64,000 bases of DNA, taken from NCBI RefSeq assembly GCF_016894265.1, contig NZ_CP069791.1, forward strand, positions 682,001-746,000, read 5' to 3'. Below the pieces are notes generated by a model, which saw only the letters and a program-made list of their open reading frames with translations, ran no database searches and had not been told where the DNA came from. Shown one piece after another: positions 55,903 to 64,000 of the stretch. The DNA comes from Corynebacterium tuberculostearicum. GTDB taxonomy: Bacteria > Actinomycetota > Actinomycetes > Mycobacteriales > Mycobacteriaceae. Within the stretch, counting starts at the first letter, position 1; the number at the start of each line of letters is the position of its first letter. The position numbers were made by a program, and so were the translations under genes.

Positions 55903-57069
55903 CTAGTTCGCGCGTGCCACTTGGCCTAGGCCCCGCAAGAACTGGGGGTCCTCCCAATAGGAGCCATGATCGCCAGGGAGACCATCCGCACCGGGAAGGG
56001 GAGTAGCGCCAAAGGCATCAATGGTGGGATCGGGGCCATGGATGCCAGCGTGAGGCCCCGTCGTAATAGCGATGGGGTCGTTGGCGTTTGTGGCTGCCCA
56101 GATGCGGCCATGCAGTTCTGAGGCGTGGCCAGCGTCGGTGCCGGGACTGCCGACGAGCACTACGTCATTAGCAATTCTTTCCTGCTTTGCGGCATGCCCG
56201 GTGACTACTGAACCATAGGAATATCCCACTACGGTGCGCTTGGCCTGTGGATAGCGTGCACCGAGCGAGCGCTGAAACCGGGCGAGTTCTTGACTGGCAG
56301 TTCGCGCGGGAGTGGCGTGAACTGCACGGGGCAGGGAGGAGGGCGCCTGGTAGCCCAACCACACGACCGCGGGACCGCCGCTGGCCTTAGCAAGATTGCG
56401 GCCGCGGTCTACCGCACGCTGCCAGGTTTCTGGATCGGAGGAGTGAACCCCTTCCACGAACGTGGTAAGTGATGCCGGTGTGGTCCGGAAGCCGCCGGGG
56501 TCCACCATGGCTACGAGCCGGCCGTCGCTAGTTTCTAGCACTCGCATATCTGGGTTCTGCGCGGCTAGCTGAGATACGTGCTCGCTGGCGTGGGCAAGAT
56601 TAATCTCGTGGACGGTATCCACTGGAAGATCGGAGAAGTCTTCCAAGCGAACGGGTGGGGCCACCCCGCTAGGCGTACATAGGGCATCGATTTCTTGGGA
56701 GCATAGCCAGTCGAGGGAATCGCCCAGCGCCCGCACTTGATTCAACAAGAGTCCAGCGGCGCTGGCCGCGGCGCCATTGCGCTCATCCACTTGTCCTAGA
56801 AATGCGATGATGCGGTCCTCGAGTTCCTCGCGGCGGGCCTGCAGGCTGGCGTGGAGCTCAAGGGTGGTGGCAACCTGCTCCATCTGGTGCAGCGGTTGGG
56901 CCAGCCAGTCGGTGTAGCCCGCCAAACTGGTGCGGGCGGCGTCACCGGCGGGGCCACCCAGTGATAGGCCACGCCAATCCTGGTGTGCATCGATAAAACG
57001 AAAGCGCAGTTCAGCGCGTTCGCTATGCAACATACTGGCGCCATGTCTTAAAGCCACGGATAGGGTCAT
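55903..57069 (-). CDS. DUF1023 alpha/beta hydrolase with WXG-like N-terminal domain
   Basis: A 388-residue protein. Residues 1-180 are helical and contain a W-x-G-like turn (DWRGLSLGGPAGDAARTS), the style of ESX/WXG100 substrates. Residues 190-388 are an alpha/beta hydrolase with nucleophile elbow VVGYSYGSVVTG, an acid residue candidate in NANDPIAITTG and a late His (GDHGSYWEDPQF). There is no signal peptide. Its start overlaps the stop of the small gene at 57066. The pair may be exported together by a type VII-like route, but no such system is in the window. Confidence 0.82.
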   Translation of the reverse strand: MTLSVALRHGASMLHSERAELRFRFIDAHQDWRGLSLGGPAGDAARTSLAGYTDWLAQPLHQMEQVATTLELHASLQARREELEDRIIAFLGQVDERNGAAASAAGLLLNQVRALGDSLDWLCSQEIDALCTPSGVAPPVRLEDFSDLPVDTVHEINLAHASEHVSQLAAQNPDMRVLETSDGRLVAMVDPGGFRTTPASLTTFVEGVHSSDPETWQRAVDRGRNLAKASGGPAVVWLGYQAPSSLPRAVHATPARTASQELARFQRSLGARYPQAKRTVVGYSYGSVVTGHAAKQERIANDVVLVGSPGTDAGHASELHGRIWAATNANDPIAITTGPHAGIHGPDPTIDAFGATPLPGADGLPGDHGSYWEDPQFLRGLGQVARAN

Positions 57070-57329
57070 CGCGCATCTCCCAATGCCTGGCCCAGGTGGG
57101 AATCCACCCCGGCGGCAGTGTTGAGGAAGGCCTCAATGGAGCGCAATTGCTCGGCCGTGGCGTCCTCCGTTGCGGCCACGGCGCTGGACCAGGTGGCACG
57201 GGCTCGCTCTAGTGCGGCCGCGGTGCGGCAGGCGGTATCGAGCGTGGCCGTCGGCGGTGGCAGCGGAGGGCGCGCCATGAGGGAGCGGACGTAATCGGGC
57301 AGGTGCGTGGGAATTTCTACATAACTCAT
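57066..57329 (-). CDS. small helical protein paired with the DUF1023 hydrolase
   Basis: An 87-residue protein (MSYVEIPTHLPDYVRSLMAR...), Pro-rich at first and then one long amphipathic helical hairpin (LDTACRTAAALERARATWSS). Size and helicity are like WXG100 proteins, but the W-x-G turn is not clear (TWSS). The ATG at 57329 is preferred over a frame start at 57353. The 4-bp overlap with the hydrolase gene indicates co-translation. Confidence 0.65.
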   Translation of the reverse strand: MSYVEIPTHLPDYVRSLMARPPLPPPTATLDTACRTAAALERARATWSSAVAATEDATAEQLRSIEAFLNTAAGVDSHLGQALGDAR

Positions 57330-57420
57330 GCCCCTAAGCCTGAAGGACCACACAACGCCGCGCTAGGGGTACAGACGCAGCCTGTGGATAACTTCGCCCT
57401 GCTTCATTATTTTGGGAGGC

Positions 57421-58236
57421 ATGAAGGTAGCAGCAGTGCAGTTAACGTCCACCGGTAATATTACCGAAAACCAGGAATTGGCCCTCGCCAAGATCCGTGA
57501 GGCGGCCGGAAACGGGGCGCGGTTAATCGTGCTGCCGGAGGCCACGGCGCAGAATTTCCACTCCGGGCGCCTTGATGAGCAGGCGCAGACGCTCGAAGGC
57601 CCGTTCGCCACGGCGATCCAAGCGCTCGCAGAGGAGCTTGAGGTCACTGTCGTGGTCGGCATGTTCTGCCCGGCCGATACCGTGGAGCGCGACGGCAAGA
57701 CCATTAATCGCGTGACCAATACGGCGCTCATTGCAGGCCCTGGCGTGCTGGGCGGCTACGACAAGATCCATACCTATGATGCCTTTGACTACCGCGAATC
57801 GGATACGGTCTTGGCCGGCGAATCGCTGGTGGCCTTCGACGTGGATGACCTTATTGTGGGCGTAGCCACCTGCTATGACATCCGTTTCCCGGAGCAGTTT
57901 AAGGAGCTGGCGAGCCAGGGCGCGCAGCTCATTGTGGTGCCCACGAGTTGGGCGGACGGCCCCGGAAAGCTGGAGCAGTGGCGCCTGCTCACGGCCGCGC
58001 GTGCCTTGGACTCCACCAGCTATATCCTCGCGGCCGGCCAATCGCGCCCAGGCGGTGACGCTGAGGCGGGCAATCCTTCCGGCCCAACGGGCATTGGCCA
58101 TTCCACCATCGTCGATCCGAATGGCGTGCGCATGGCCGAGGCCGGCTACGAGGATGACATCCTCTATGCCGACATCGATCCGAATGAGGTAGCGAAAACC
58201 CGCCGCGCTTTGCCGGTTGTGGCCACTGCGGACTAG
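57421..58236 (+). CDS. carbon-nitrogen hydrolase (nitrilase superfamily)
   Basis: A 271-residue amidase-type enzyme with the full Glu-Lys-Cys triad: Glu in LIVLPEATAQNF, Lys in GYDKIHTYDAFDYRE, and Cys in VGVATCYDIRFPEQF. The start MKVAAVQLTSTGNI is typical; the GGGAGG box is unusually close to the ATG. The ending is family-like (DIDPNEVAKTRRALPV). Nit1/Nit2-like omega-amidase or deaminated-glutathione amidase activity is likely, but the substrate is not determined. Its last bases overlap the convergent globin gene by 4 bp. Confidence 0.92.
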   Translation: MKVAAVQLTSTGNITENQELALAKIREAAGNGARLIVLPEATAQNFHSGRLDEQAQTLEGPFATAIQALAEELEVTVVVGMFCPADTVERDGKTINRVTNTALIAGPGVLGGYDKIHTYDAFDYRESDTVLAGESLVAFDVDDLIVGVATCYDIRFPEQFKELASQGAQLIVVPTSWADGPGKLEQWRLLTAARALDSTSYILAAGQSRPGGDAEAGNPSGPTGIGHSTIVDPNGVRMAEAGYEDDILYADIDPNEVAKTRRALPVVATAD

Positions 58237-59405
58237 GTCAGCGCCGCGTAGTCTTCCGGCTGCCAGCGCCCGTCGCGGCCCCAGCTAAGGACGTCGATCT
58301 GCTGCTTGCCGACGCCCCTTTGAACCAACCCTTCTTCACCTTCCACAACCTCGTCGGCCGGTCCGACGAGAAGGAAGCGCGGGGGAGTGCCTGTGGATAA
58401 CTCCACCTCGTTGACTACTACATCGGTCGGTTCCCCGGAGACTACGTAGTCGGCGCCGGGTGCCAATTCGCGGGCATTGAGCAACCACGGGTCTTGTTCT
58501 TCCCGCACGATGCGGCGCACCGGTGCGCCAAGGGCTGCCAGGTTTTGCTGGAAGTAGGTGTCATAGTGGGCGCCGGGGCTGCCCGCCACGGCAAAGAGGC
58601 GCGGTACTCGGCTGCGGTCTTTATCGCCCAGCGCGGCGAGCGCCGCGCAGCGAGCCGTGGCCCAGCCGGTGCCGTAGGCAATGATGACCAGTTCACCTGC
58701 GTCCGCGTTCTGGAGGCTAATGCCGCCGGCGGGCTGGCCCAAGGTCCACCAGTCTCCGGGCTGCGCGTGCGCGAGGGACCGGGAAGCCTCGTCCGCGGTG
58801 GAGACGTGAAAGACCACTTGGCCGGTTCCGTCGCTAGGCTGCGCAGGGGTGAGCATCCGCCATTGCCCGGGCAAGTACTGCGTGGTTACCGGAAAGTGCT
58901 GCCCCGGTTGATAGGGCACAGCCAGGCCAGCCTCCACGCGAATGATGGACGTCTCGCGGGTGGGGTGATCCACCGCCACCACTTGCGCCGAGTGCGCCGG
59001 TGCTTCGCCGGCGGCATCGGACTCCCGGGCGGCGTCGGCCATCGTGGCGCACACCTGGTGGATGACGTCACAGGCAAAGTTGTATTGATACTGCGTCAGC
59101 GCCAAAACCCGCAGGCCGGCCACGAGGGCATCATCGAAGCGGGAATAGATTTCGGCCGGAAACCCATGCCGGCGGTGATCGCGGGCGAGCTGGGTGAGCT
59201 TTGCGGAGACGTCGGCAAGCAGGGGCTCCCCAGGCTCCGTATGCTCAATTACCCACGCCAGCGCAGGCACCATCGAGGTATGGGTATCGCGCATGGACAG
59301 GGCAAAAATCTGCCGGGATTCAGGCACCGCGTTAAAGAAATGCTCGTGCACCGCATCGCGGTACTCGTCTGCGTAATTTCGAAAATGCTCGCCCAGTTCC
59401 CACAT
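58233..59405 (-). CDS. globin-coupled FAD/NAD(P) oxidoreductase (flavohemoprotein-like)
   Basis: A 390-residue protein: a globin domain (residues 1-130) with likely proximal His77 in LARDHRRHGFPAEIYSRF, a ferredoxin-reductase FAD domain (about 140-235, containing VPYQPGQHFPV), and an NAD-binding region with ELVIIAYGTGWATARCAA. It resembles Hmp-type nitric oxide dioxygenases, but the FAD and NAD motifs deviate: the RxYS motif reads WRMLTP and the Gly-rich loop is YGTGWA. Its position beside clpB matches Rv0385 in M. tuberculosis. NO detoxification is possible but unproven. Confidence 0.85.
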   Translation of the reverse strand: MWELGEHFRNYADEYRDAVHEHFFNAVPESRQIFALSMRDTHTSMVPALAWVIEHTEPGEPLLADVSAKLTQLARDHRRHGFPAEIYSRFDDALVAGLRVLALTQYQYNFACDVIHQVCATMADAARESDAAGEAPAHSAQVVAVDHPTRETSIIRVEAGLAVPYQPGQHFPVTTQYLPGQWRMLTPAQPSDGTGQVVFHVSTADEASRSLAHAQPGDWWTLGQPAGGISLQNADAGELVIIAYGTGWATARCAALAALGDKDRSRVPRLFAVAGSPGAHYDTYFQQNLAALGAPVRRIVREEQDPWLLNARELAPGADYVVSGEPTDVVVNEVELSTGTPPRFLLVGPADEVVEGEEGLVQRGVGKQQIDVLSWGRDGRWQPEDYAALT

Positions 59406-59584
59406 GTCACATCATCCTAATAGTCAGCGCCCAACTGGGGGTCGAGCTACCTACTGAAAGCTGTAGTGGGGGTGAAAACGGGAGCCTATGTTGTGGATCA
59501 CTTAGCGAAAGGTATTGTATTCCCTATCCGTCTGCCCTCTAACGGGGGCAAGTCGCCATAATTGCACAGCTAGAAAGGGTCCTC

Positions 59585-60958
59585 ATGGAAGATTTTTCCG
59601 CTTATACGCTCATGCTGGATGTGGGCTGGATTTCTTTGCTCATGGTCATCGGCAACGTCCTGCGCCACCAGGTGAAGTTCATCTTCCAGGACCTGCTGCT
59701 GCCTGCCCCGATTACCGCCGGCCTTATCGGCCTGCTGGTAGGTCCAAACGTGCTGGGCTGGATCAACTTCTCCGATAACTTGGGCGACTACACCTCCATC
59801 CTCATCGCGGTGGTCTTTGCCTCCATGGCCTACTCCATGGAAGTCGGCGGAAACATGGGCAAGGGCGCGCGCAATATGTGGGGCTATTCCACCATGATGT
59901 TCACCGGCCAGTGGGGCCTGTTTATCGTACTGGGTCTTTTCCTCTTTGCGCCGCTTTTCGATACCCCGAACTGGTTCGGCATGATGCTTCCAGTCGGCTT
60001 CACCGGCGGATTCGGTACCGCCGCGGCCGTGGGTGGCGCGCTGGAAGGCGTGGGTGCCGATGCCGCCTCTTCGCTCGGCTTTACCTCCGCGACCGTCGGC
60101 ACGCTGGCCGCCATCATCGGCGGCGTGATCGCCGGCAACTGGGGCATCCGCAAGGGCAAGGTCTCCCACGTGCCCAAGGAACTGCCAGAAGAGCTGCGCC
60201 GCGGCTACATTAAAAACATCGATGATCGCCCGTCGCTCGGCCGCGCTACCACCAACCCTTCTTCCATCGAGCCGCTCGCATTGCACTTCGGCTTCATCAT
60301 CCTGACCGTGATGACCGCCTACGGCATCAACCAGGGCCTGAGCAGCATCTGGGAAAATGTCTCCGTGCCGCTCTTTGCAATGTCCATGGTGGTCGGCCTT
60401 CTCTTCCGTGCGCTCATGAACTTCGTCGGTGCTGAGGACTACCTGGATAAGGACTCCATTTCCTCCATCTCTGGTGCGGCCACGGACTACCTCATTGCCT
60501 TCGGTGTGGCCGCCATTGTCCCGGCCGCTATTGCCTCCTACTGGCAGGCACTTCTCCTGCTCTTTATCCTGGGCACCATCTTCTGCGTGTTCTTCTTGCT
60601 GTGGTTCCCGGCCGAGTTCTTTGGTGAGCGCTGGATTGAGCGCGGCATCTTTGGCTGGGGCTGGGCCACCGCCACCGTGGCGACCGGCATCGCCATTCTC
60701 AAGATTGTGGATCCCAAGCTCAAGTCCGGCACGTTGTCCGAATACGGCATGGCCTACATCGGTTTCGGTCCCTTTGAAATTTCATGGACCATCATCGCGC
60801 CTATGGCCGTCATGTACGGATTTACCGGCGCCTTCGGCGCCATTTCCCTGGCGATTTCCATCGGCGTCTACATTGCCTTCAAGTCCATGCGCCTTATGCC
60901 GCCGCGCGGCACTATCTTCCAAGAGGGCATCGGCCATGTAGGACAGAAGCAAGCATAG
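59585..60958 (+). CDS. sodium/glutamate symporter family protein (GltS-like)
   Basis: A 457-residue membrane protein with about 12 helices in two inverted halves. The conserved GltS features are LLLPAPITAGLIGLLVGP, FTGGFGTAAAVGGALEGVG and SISGAATDYLIAFGVAAIVP, the last two carrying the transport loops. Substrate specificity is not readable; some family members do not move glutamate. TAGAAAGG lies 7 nt before the ATG. It has a 179-bp upstream gap and is followed by about 250 bp without genes. Confidence 0.85.
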   Translation: MEDFSAYTLMLDVGWISLLMVIGNVLRHQVKFIFQDLLLPAPITAGLIGLLVGPNVLGWINFSDNLGDYTSILIAVVFASMAYSMEVGGNMGKGARNMWGYSTMMFTGQWGLFIVLGLFLFAPLFDTPNWFGMMLPVGFTGGFGTAAAVGGALEGVGADAASSLGFTSATVGTLAAIIGGVIAGNWGIRKGKVSHVPKELPEELRRGYIKNIDDRPSLGRATTNPSSIEPLALHFGFIILTVMTAYGINQGLSSIWENVSVPLFAMSMVVGLLFRALMNFVGAEDYLDKDSISSISGAATDYLIAFGVAAIVPAAIASYWQALLLLFILGTIFCVFFLLWFPAEFFGERWIERGIFGWGWATATVATGIAILKIVDPKLKSGTLSEYGMAYIGFGPFEISWTIIAPMAVMYGFTGAFGAISLAISIGVYIAFKSMRLMPPRGTIFQEGIGHVGQKQA

Positions 60959-61211
60959 CCGCGCTTGCCGACGCCCCTCCGTCAACCTTAAAAGACTATG
61001 AGATTAGTCGCACTAAAGTTAAGAAAATAATTCGCCGGTACGGGTGAATCGAGGCGCTTGCCGCCGTAATCATGGCTCATCAGCCACGCTACCACTGTTA
61101 ACATCGGTGGGTGCCGGATTCCTTAAAAAGGATAATCGATTGGGACTATCCCTGTACCTTAAAATTTGTTAGAATCAGCGGGTATTAATCTCTGTCTTTA
61201 TGAGGAACTAG

Positions 61212-62624
61212 ATGTACCAGTTAGATGGGGCTTCCAGGCGGGTGATCATCCTGGAAGCCGCTGTTTATGTAGCGGGCTGCGAAGGCGAGCAGGCCGTTAC
61301 CGTGGAATCTGTGGCGGACCAGGCTGGTCTCTCGCCACAGGCGGTGGCTGAGGAATTCGCCACCGGTGCCGACATGCTCGCGGAAATCCCCGCCTTCTTG
61401 GATCGTCGCATGTCTGAATACATGGTGGAAGCGGCGCGCCATCTGCCGGAGGGCAACTCAGGCGGCGATGTCCTCATGCAGCTGGCAGAGGCCTACTTTG
61501 CCTATGCGCAAGACGAGCCCGCCATCTACCATTACCTCTTTGAACAGTATGACGCCCTCGATGAGGAGCACGTCTGCCAATTTGCCAAGGGGGAAAAGTC
61601 GGGGACTCCGGGTCCGGACATGGCGCTGGACGTCGTCAAGCGCTTTGCCGAAGAGCAAGGTGCCGTCGTGGCCCACGATGGAGACATCTCGCCTTTGGAA
61701 ATCGGCCGCATCACCTTGGCGTGCTGGTCCGTCATCCACGGTATGGGTCACCTGAGCGTGGTAGGTATCTTGCGCCTGCAACATGCCGTTATTCGTGCCG
61801 CCAACCTCAAGCAGGTAGACCGCCTCGTGGTCGATGCCCTGCAATATTGGTTTAAGAATAAGCAGATCCCGCACCGTCGCCCGATCATGAATGATGCCCG
61901 TGCCATCGTAGAAGGGGTCATGGGTAGCGAGCGCGAACAGCCTTTCGTGGTCCCGGATAATCTTGAGCAGATGGATCCTGAGGAAGCCAAGAAGGTTATC
62001 ATCGAGGCCTCCTTGCGTGTTGCCGGCCGCCGCAGTGTGGACCGCCACTTCTTCGATCGCGTGGCCGACAGGCTCGGTACCTCCAAGGATTTCCTGGCTA
62101 CCATTGTGGACAATGACTTCGCGCTGCGTGAGGCCGCAGAGGATCTCACCACCACGGAAATGGCCAGGGTCTTCGAGGATTGTCTCGCTGCGCTTCCGGA
62201 AGACGCTCCCACTGTAGACCAACTGCAGATTGTTGCGGCTGCCTATTTTAATTACGCGATGATGTACCCAGAGCGTTTCAGCTCCATTATCGCGCTGGCC
62301 AGCGGTTCCATCGTTCCGCACAATGGTGATGGCAGCTCGCACGAGGGCATGACCAAGAACTTCGCCATCATGATGGACCTGTTCCGCAAGTTCGTCATCG
62401 AGATGGGTATTACCCCTACTGACCAGCTGGTGTATATCAGCACCTTGGCCGTGTGGGCCGGCGCTAACGGCATTGCACACCTGTGCAGCATTGGCGATTT
62501 TAAGAGCTTCAATGAAGATCTCAAGTGGGCGCTTTTTGTCCAGGTAGTGACCGTATCCTTCTTTGCCATCGCGCATAGCTTGCAGATTCTGGGCCATGAA
62601 AACGAGGAGTACAAGCAGGTTTAA
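61212..62624 (+). CDS. double-length TetR-like regulator (two TetR units in one chain)
   Basis: A 470-residue protein made of two homologous halves. Unit 1 (about 8-215) has an HTH-like start VIILEAAVYVAGCEGEQAVT plus ESVADQAGLSPQAVAEEF. Unit 2 (about 257-470) repeats it as KVIIEASLRVAGRRSVDRHF plus DRVADRLGTSKDFLATIV. Each half also has a C-terminal WHG-like segment (WSVIHGMGHLSVV; WAGANGIAHLCSI). TetR regulators are normally dimers of about 200 residues, so this chain is a covalent pseudo-dimer. The unit 2 recognition helix is divergent. The TAGAAT near 61170 is a possible -10. The gene lies 132 bp upstream of clpB; its targets are unknown. Confidence 0.8.
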   Translation: MYQLDGASRRVIILEAAVYVAGCEGEQAVTVESVADQAGLSPQAVAEEFATGADMLAEIPAFLDRRMSEYMVEAARHLPEGNSGGDVLMQLAEAYFAYAQDEPAIYHYLFEQYDALDEEHVCQFAKGEKSGTPGPDMALDVVKRFAEEQGAVVAHDGDISPLEIGRITLACWSVIHGMGHLSVVGILRLQHAVIRAANLKQVDRLVVDALQYWFKNKQIPHRRPIMNDARAIVEGVMGSEREQPFVVPDNLEQMDPEEAKKVIIEASLRVAGRRSVDRHFFDRVADRLGTSKDFLATIVDNDFALREAAEDLTTTEMARVFEDCLAALPEDAPTVDQLQIVAAAYFNYAMMYPERFSSIIALASGSIVPHNGDGSSHEGMTKNFAIMMDLFRKFVIEMGITPTDQLVYISTLAVWAGANGIAHLCSIGDFKSFNEDLKWALFVQVVTVSFFAIAHSLQILGHENEEYKQV

Positions 62625-62638
62625 TAGCCCTGTGTAAA

Positions 62639-62659
62639 GTTGAGCGGCCCACGCTCAAA
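62639..62659 (+). promoter_or_regulatory. HAIR box 1 (HspR operator) upstream of clpB
   Basis: GTTGAGC-N7-GCTCAAA, a near-match to CTTGAGT-N7-ACTCAAG. It lies 98 bp before the clpB start. Confidence 0.75.
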
Positions 62660-62668
62660 AATATTTAG

Positions 62669-62689
62669 GTTGAGTGGAATAGGCTCAAC
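62669..62689 (+). promoter_or_regulatory. HAIR box 2 (HspR operator) upstream of clpB
   Basis: GTTGAGT-N7-GCTCAAC, close to consensus. Its spacer contains the -35 element of the SigH-type promoter, so HspR and RNA polymerase would compete directly. Confidence 0.85.
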
Positions 62690-62701
62690 TCTGGATGCGT
62701 T
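62676..62701 (+). promoter_or_regulatory. SigH-type promoter of clpB
   Basis: GGAATA (62676-62681) and CGTT (62698-62701) with a 16-bp spacer, the same arrangement as before dnaK. The -35 lies inside HAIR box 2. Confidence 0.75.
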
Positions 62702-62756
62702 GTGCTAAGTGAAGCCCTACAGTGGGTGAATAAAACTTAGAAGGAGCAACGCACAC

Positions 62757-64000
62757 ATGAACTCATTTAACCCCACCACTAAAACACAAGAGGCCCTGCA
62801 GGACGCCCTGCAAACCGCCTCCTCTAATGGCAACCCGGATATCCGCCCGGCCCACCTGCTGGCGGCTATTCTTAGCCAAGAAGGCGGAATTGCCGCCCCA
62901 GTACTTAAGGCCACCGGCGTAGACCCGGATACCGTGCTCAAGGAAGCTCGCGAGCTCGTTGATTCCTATCCCAAGGCCGAGGGTGCCAATATGGCCAACC
63001 CGCAATTTAACCGCGACGGCCTCAACGTCCTGACCAAATCGCAGGAGTTGGCAGGGGAGCTGGGCGATGAATTCGTCTCCACCGAGGTCCTTCTCGCCGC
63101 TATTGCTGGCTCCAAGACCGACGCCGCCGAGCTGCTTACCGGCCGCGGTGCTACTTATGACGCCATCAAGGGCGCCTTCCCCTCCGTTCGCGGCGCTGCC
63201 AAGGTGACCTCCGAGAACCCAGAGGACCAGTTCCAGGCGTTAGAAAAGTACGCCACGGACCTCACCGCGCGTGCCCGCGAGGGAAAGATCGACCCGGTCA
63301 TCGGCCGTGATCAGGAAATTCGCCGCGTAGTCCAGGTGCTCAGCCGTCGCACGAAGAATAACCCGGTGCTCATTGGCGAGCCCGGCGTGGGCAAAACCGC
63401 CATCGTGGAGGGCCTAGCCCGCCGCATCGTGGCTGGCGACGTCCCCGAGTCCCTCAAGGGCAAGACCCTCATCAGCCTTGATCTAGGTTCCATGGTCGCC
63501 GGCGCGAAGTACCGCGGCGAATTCGAGGAGCGCTTGAAGGCCGTGCTTGATGAGATTAAGTCCTCCGAGGGCGAGATCATCACCTTCATCGATGAGCTGC
63601 ACACCATCGTCGGCGCCGGCGCTACTGGCGACGGCTCCATGGACGCCGGCAACATGATCAAGCCCATGCTGGCCCGCGGCGAGCTGCGTTTGGTTGGCGC
63701 CACCACCTTGGACGAATATCGCAAGTACATCGAAAAGGACGCCGCCCTCGAGCGCCGCTTCCAGCAGGTCTACGCCGCCGAGCCTTCCGTGGAAGACACC
63801 ATCGGCATCCTGCGTGGCTTGAAGGAGCGCTACGAGGTCCACCACGGCGTGCGCATCATGGACTCCGCGCTGGTGTCGGCCGCAGAGCTATCCAACCGCT
63901 ACATCACCAACCGCTTCCTGCCGGATAAGGCCATCGACCTCGTCGATGAGGCAGGCTCCCGCCTGCGCATGGAGATCGATTCCTCCCCACAGGAAATCGA
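62757..64000 (+). CDS. clpB: ATP-dependent chaperone ClpB (3' end outside window)
   Basis: Hsp100 disaggregase working with DnaK. About 414 codons are in the window, roughly half of the usual 850. The N domain covers residues 1-145 ([35 protein letters not shown]). The first AAA+ domain has Walker [17 protein letters not shown], pore-loop region [15 protein letters not shown], Walker [16 protein letters not shown] and sensor [13 protein letters not shown]. The frame is open to the right edge. AAGGAG lies 10 nt before the ATG. Regulated by two HAIR boxes and a SigH-type promoter. Confidence 0.98.
   Translation, partial: MNSFNPTTKTQEALQDALQTASSNGNPDIRPAHLLAAILSQEGGIAAPVLKATGVDPDTVLKEARELVDSYPKAEGANMANPQFNRDGLNVLTKSQELAGELGDEFVSTEVLLAAIAGSKTDAAELLTGRGATYDAIKGAFPSVRGAAKVTSENPEDQFQALEKYATDLTARAREGKIDPVIGRDQEIRRVVQVLSRRTKNNPVLIGEPGVGKTAIVEGLARRIVAGDVPESLKGKTLISLDLGSMVAGAKYRGEFEERLKAVLDEIKSSEGEIITFIDELHTIVGAGATGDGSMDAGNMIKPMLARGELRLVGATTLDEYRKYIEKDAALERRFQQVYAAEPSVEDTIGILRGLKERYEVHHGVRIMDSALVSAAELSNRYITNRFLPDKAIDLVDEAGSRLRMEIDSSPQEI

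Overview
The window is chromosomal DNA from a Corynebacterium (Actinomycetota, Mycobacteriales). It is G+C rich and carries envelope genes found only in mycolic-acid bacteria: an MmpL3-type transporter, a TmaT-type trehalose-corynomycolate acetyltransferase, the arabinofuranosyltransferase AftD, and the DUF3068 protein linked to lipomannan/lipoarabinomannan maturation. Regulatory signals also fit the genus: HAIR boxes, SigH-type promoters and a McbR-type sulfur box. From memory, the gene order follows Mycobacterium tuberculosis: mmpL3-Rv0207c-trmB, pckA, Rv0224c-Rv0228, aftD-Rv0236A-lpqI, dcd, udgA, aspC/alaT-Rv0338c, dnaK-grpE-dnaJ-hspR, clpB-Rv0385. The segments between these anchors are genus- or strain-specific. 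I do not name a species.

Layout. 1-3274 (- strand): trmB, a NYN-domain protein and an MmpL3-type transporter that runs off the left edge. 3624-5447: GTP-dependent PEP carboxykinase. 5492-14205: envelope glycoconjugate cluster (methyltransferase, GT4 glycosyltransferase, two membrane proteins, TmaT-like acyltransferase, AftD, DUF2613 peptide). 14228-17989: universal stress protein, NagZ/LpqI lipoprotein, VanW-domain protein, small unknown. 18010-18542: decayed IS481-like element between 16-bp direct repeats, abutting tRNA-Gly(CCC). 18608-28015: dcd, ugd, YibE/F protein, alaT, DUF1707 protein, CPA2 antiporter, and a membrane Fe-S reductase with a Pro/Ala repeat tail. 28266-29888: DUF6230/DUF6114 operon. 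29907-33586: asymmetric heterodimeric ABC exporter. 33672-37416: assimilatory sulfate genes (FprA-like fragment, cysH, cysD, cysN). 37620-40919: lipoprotein and membrane proteins, including two LppP/LprE paralogues and a J-like protein. 41142-47889: unknown protein, nucleosidase, AI-2E transporter, PutA.

48376-51098 holds the most unusual set: a NarL-type response regulator, a polytopic histidine kinase, a previously uncalled 50-residue Cys-loop peptide gene overlapping the regulator start, and a 58-residue acidic protein gene. Three GGATCC-centred repeats, 22-23 bp apart, lie just upstream of the -35 of that last gene. I read this as a candidate small-peptide signalling module. 51222-55782 is the HspR-controlled dnaK-grpE-dnaJ-hspR locus. 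55903-64000 holds a WXG-like/alpha-beta hydrolase pair, a nitrilase, a globin-flavoreductase, a GltS-like symporter, a double-length TetR-like protein and the start of clpB, which carries its own HAIR boxes and SigH-type promoter.

The genes form several working groups: envelope mycolate and arabinan assembly at the left, sulfate activation and reduction in the middle (with a CysH lacking its iron-sulfur ligands), and a heat-shock regulon at the right joined by shared HspR and SigH sites.
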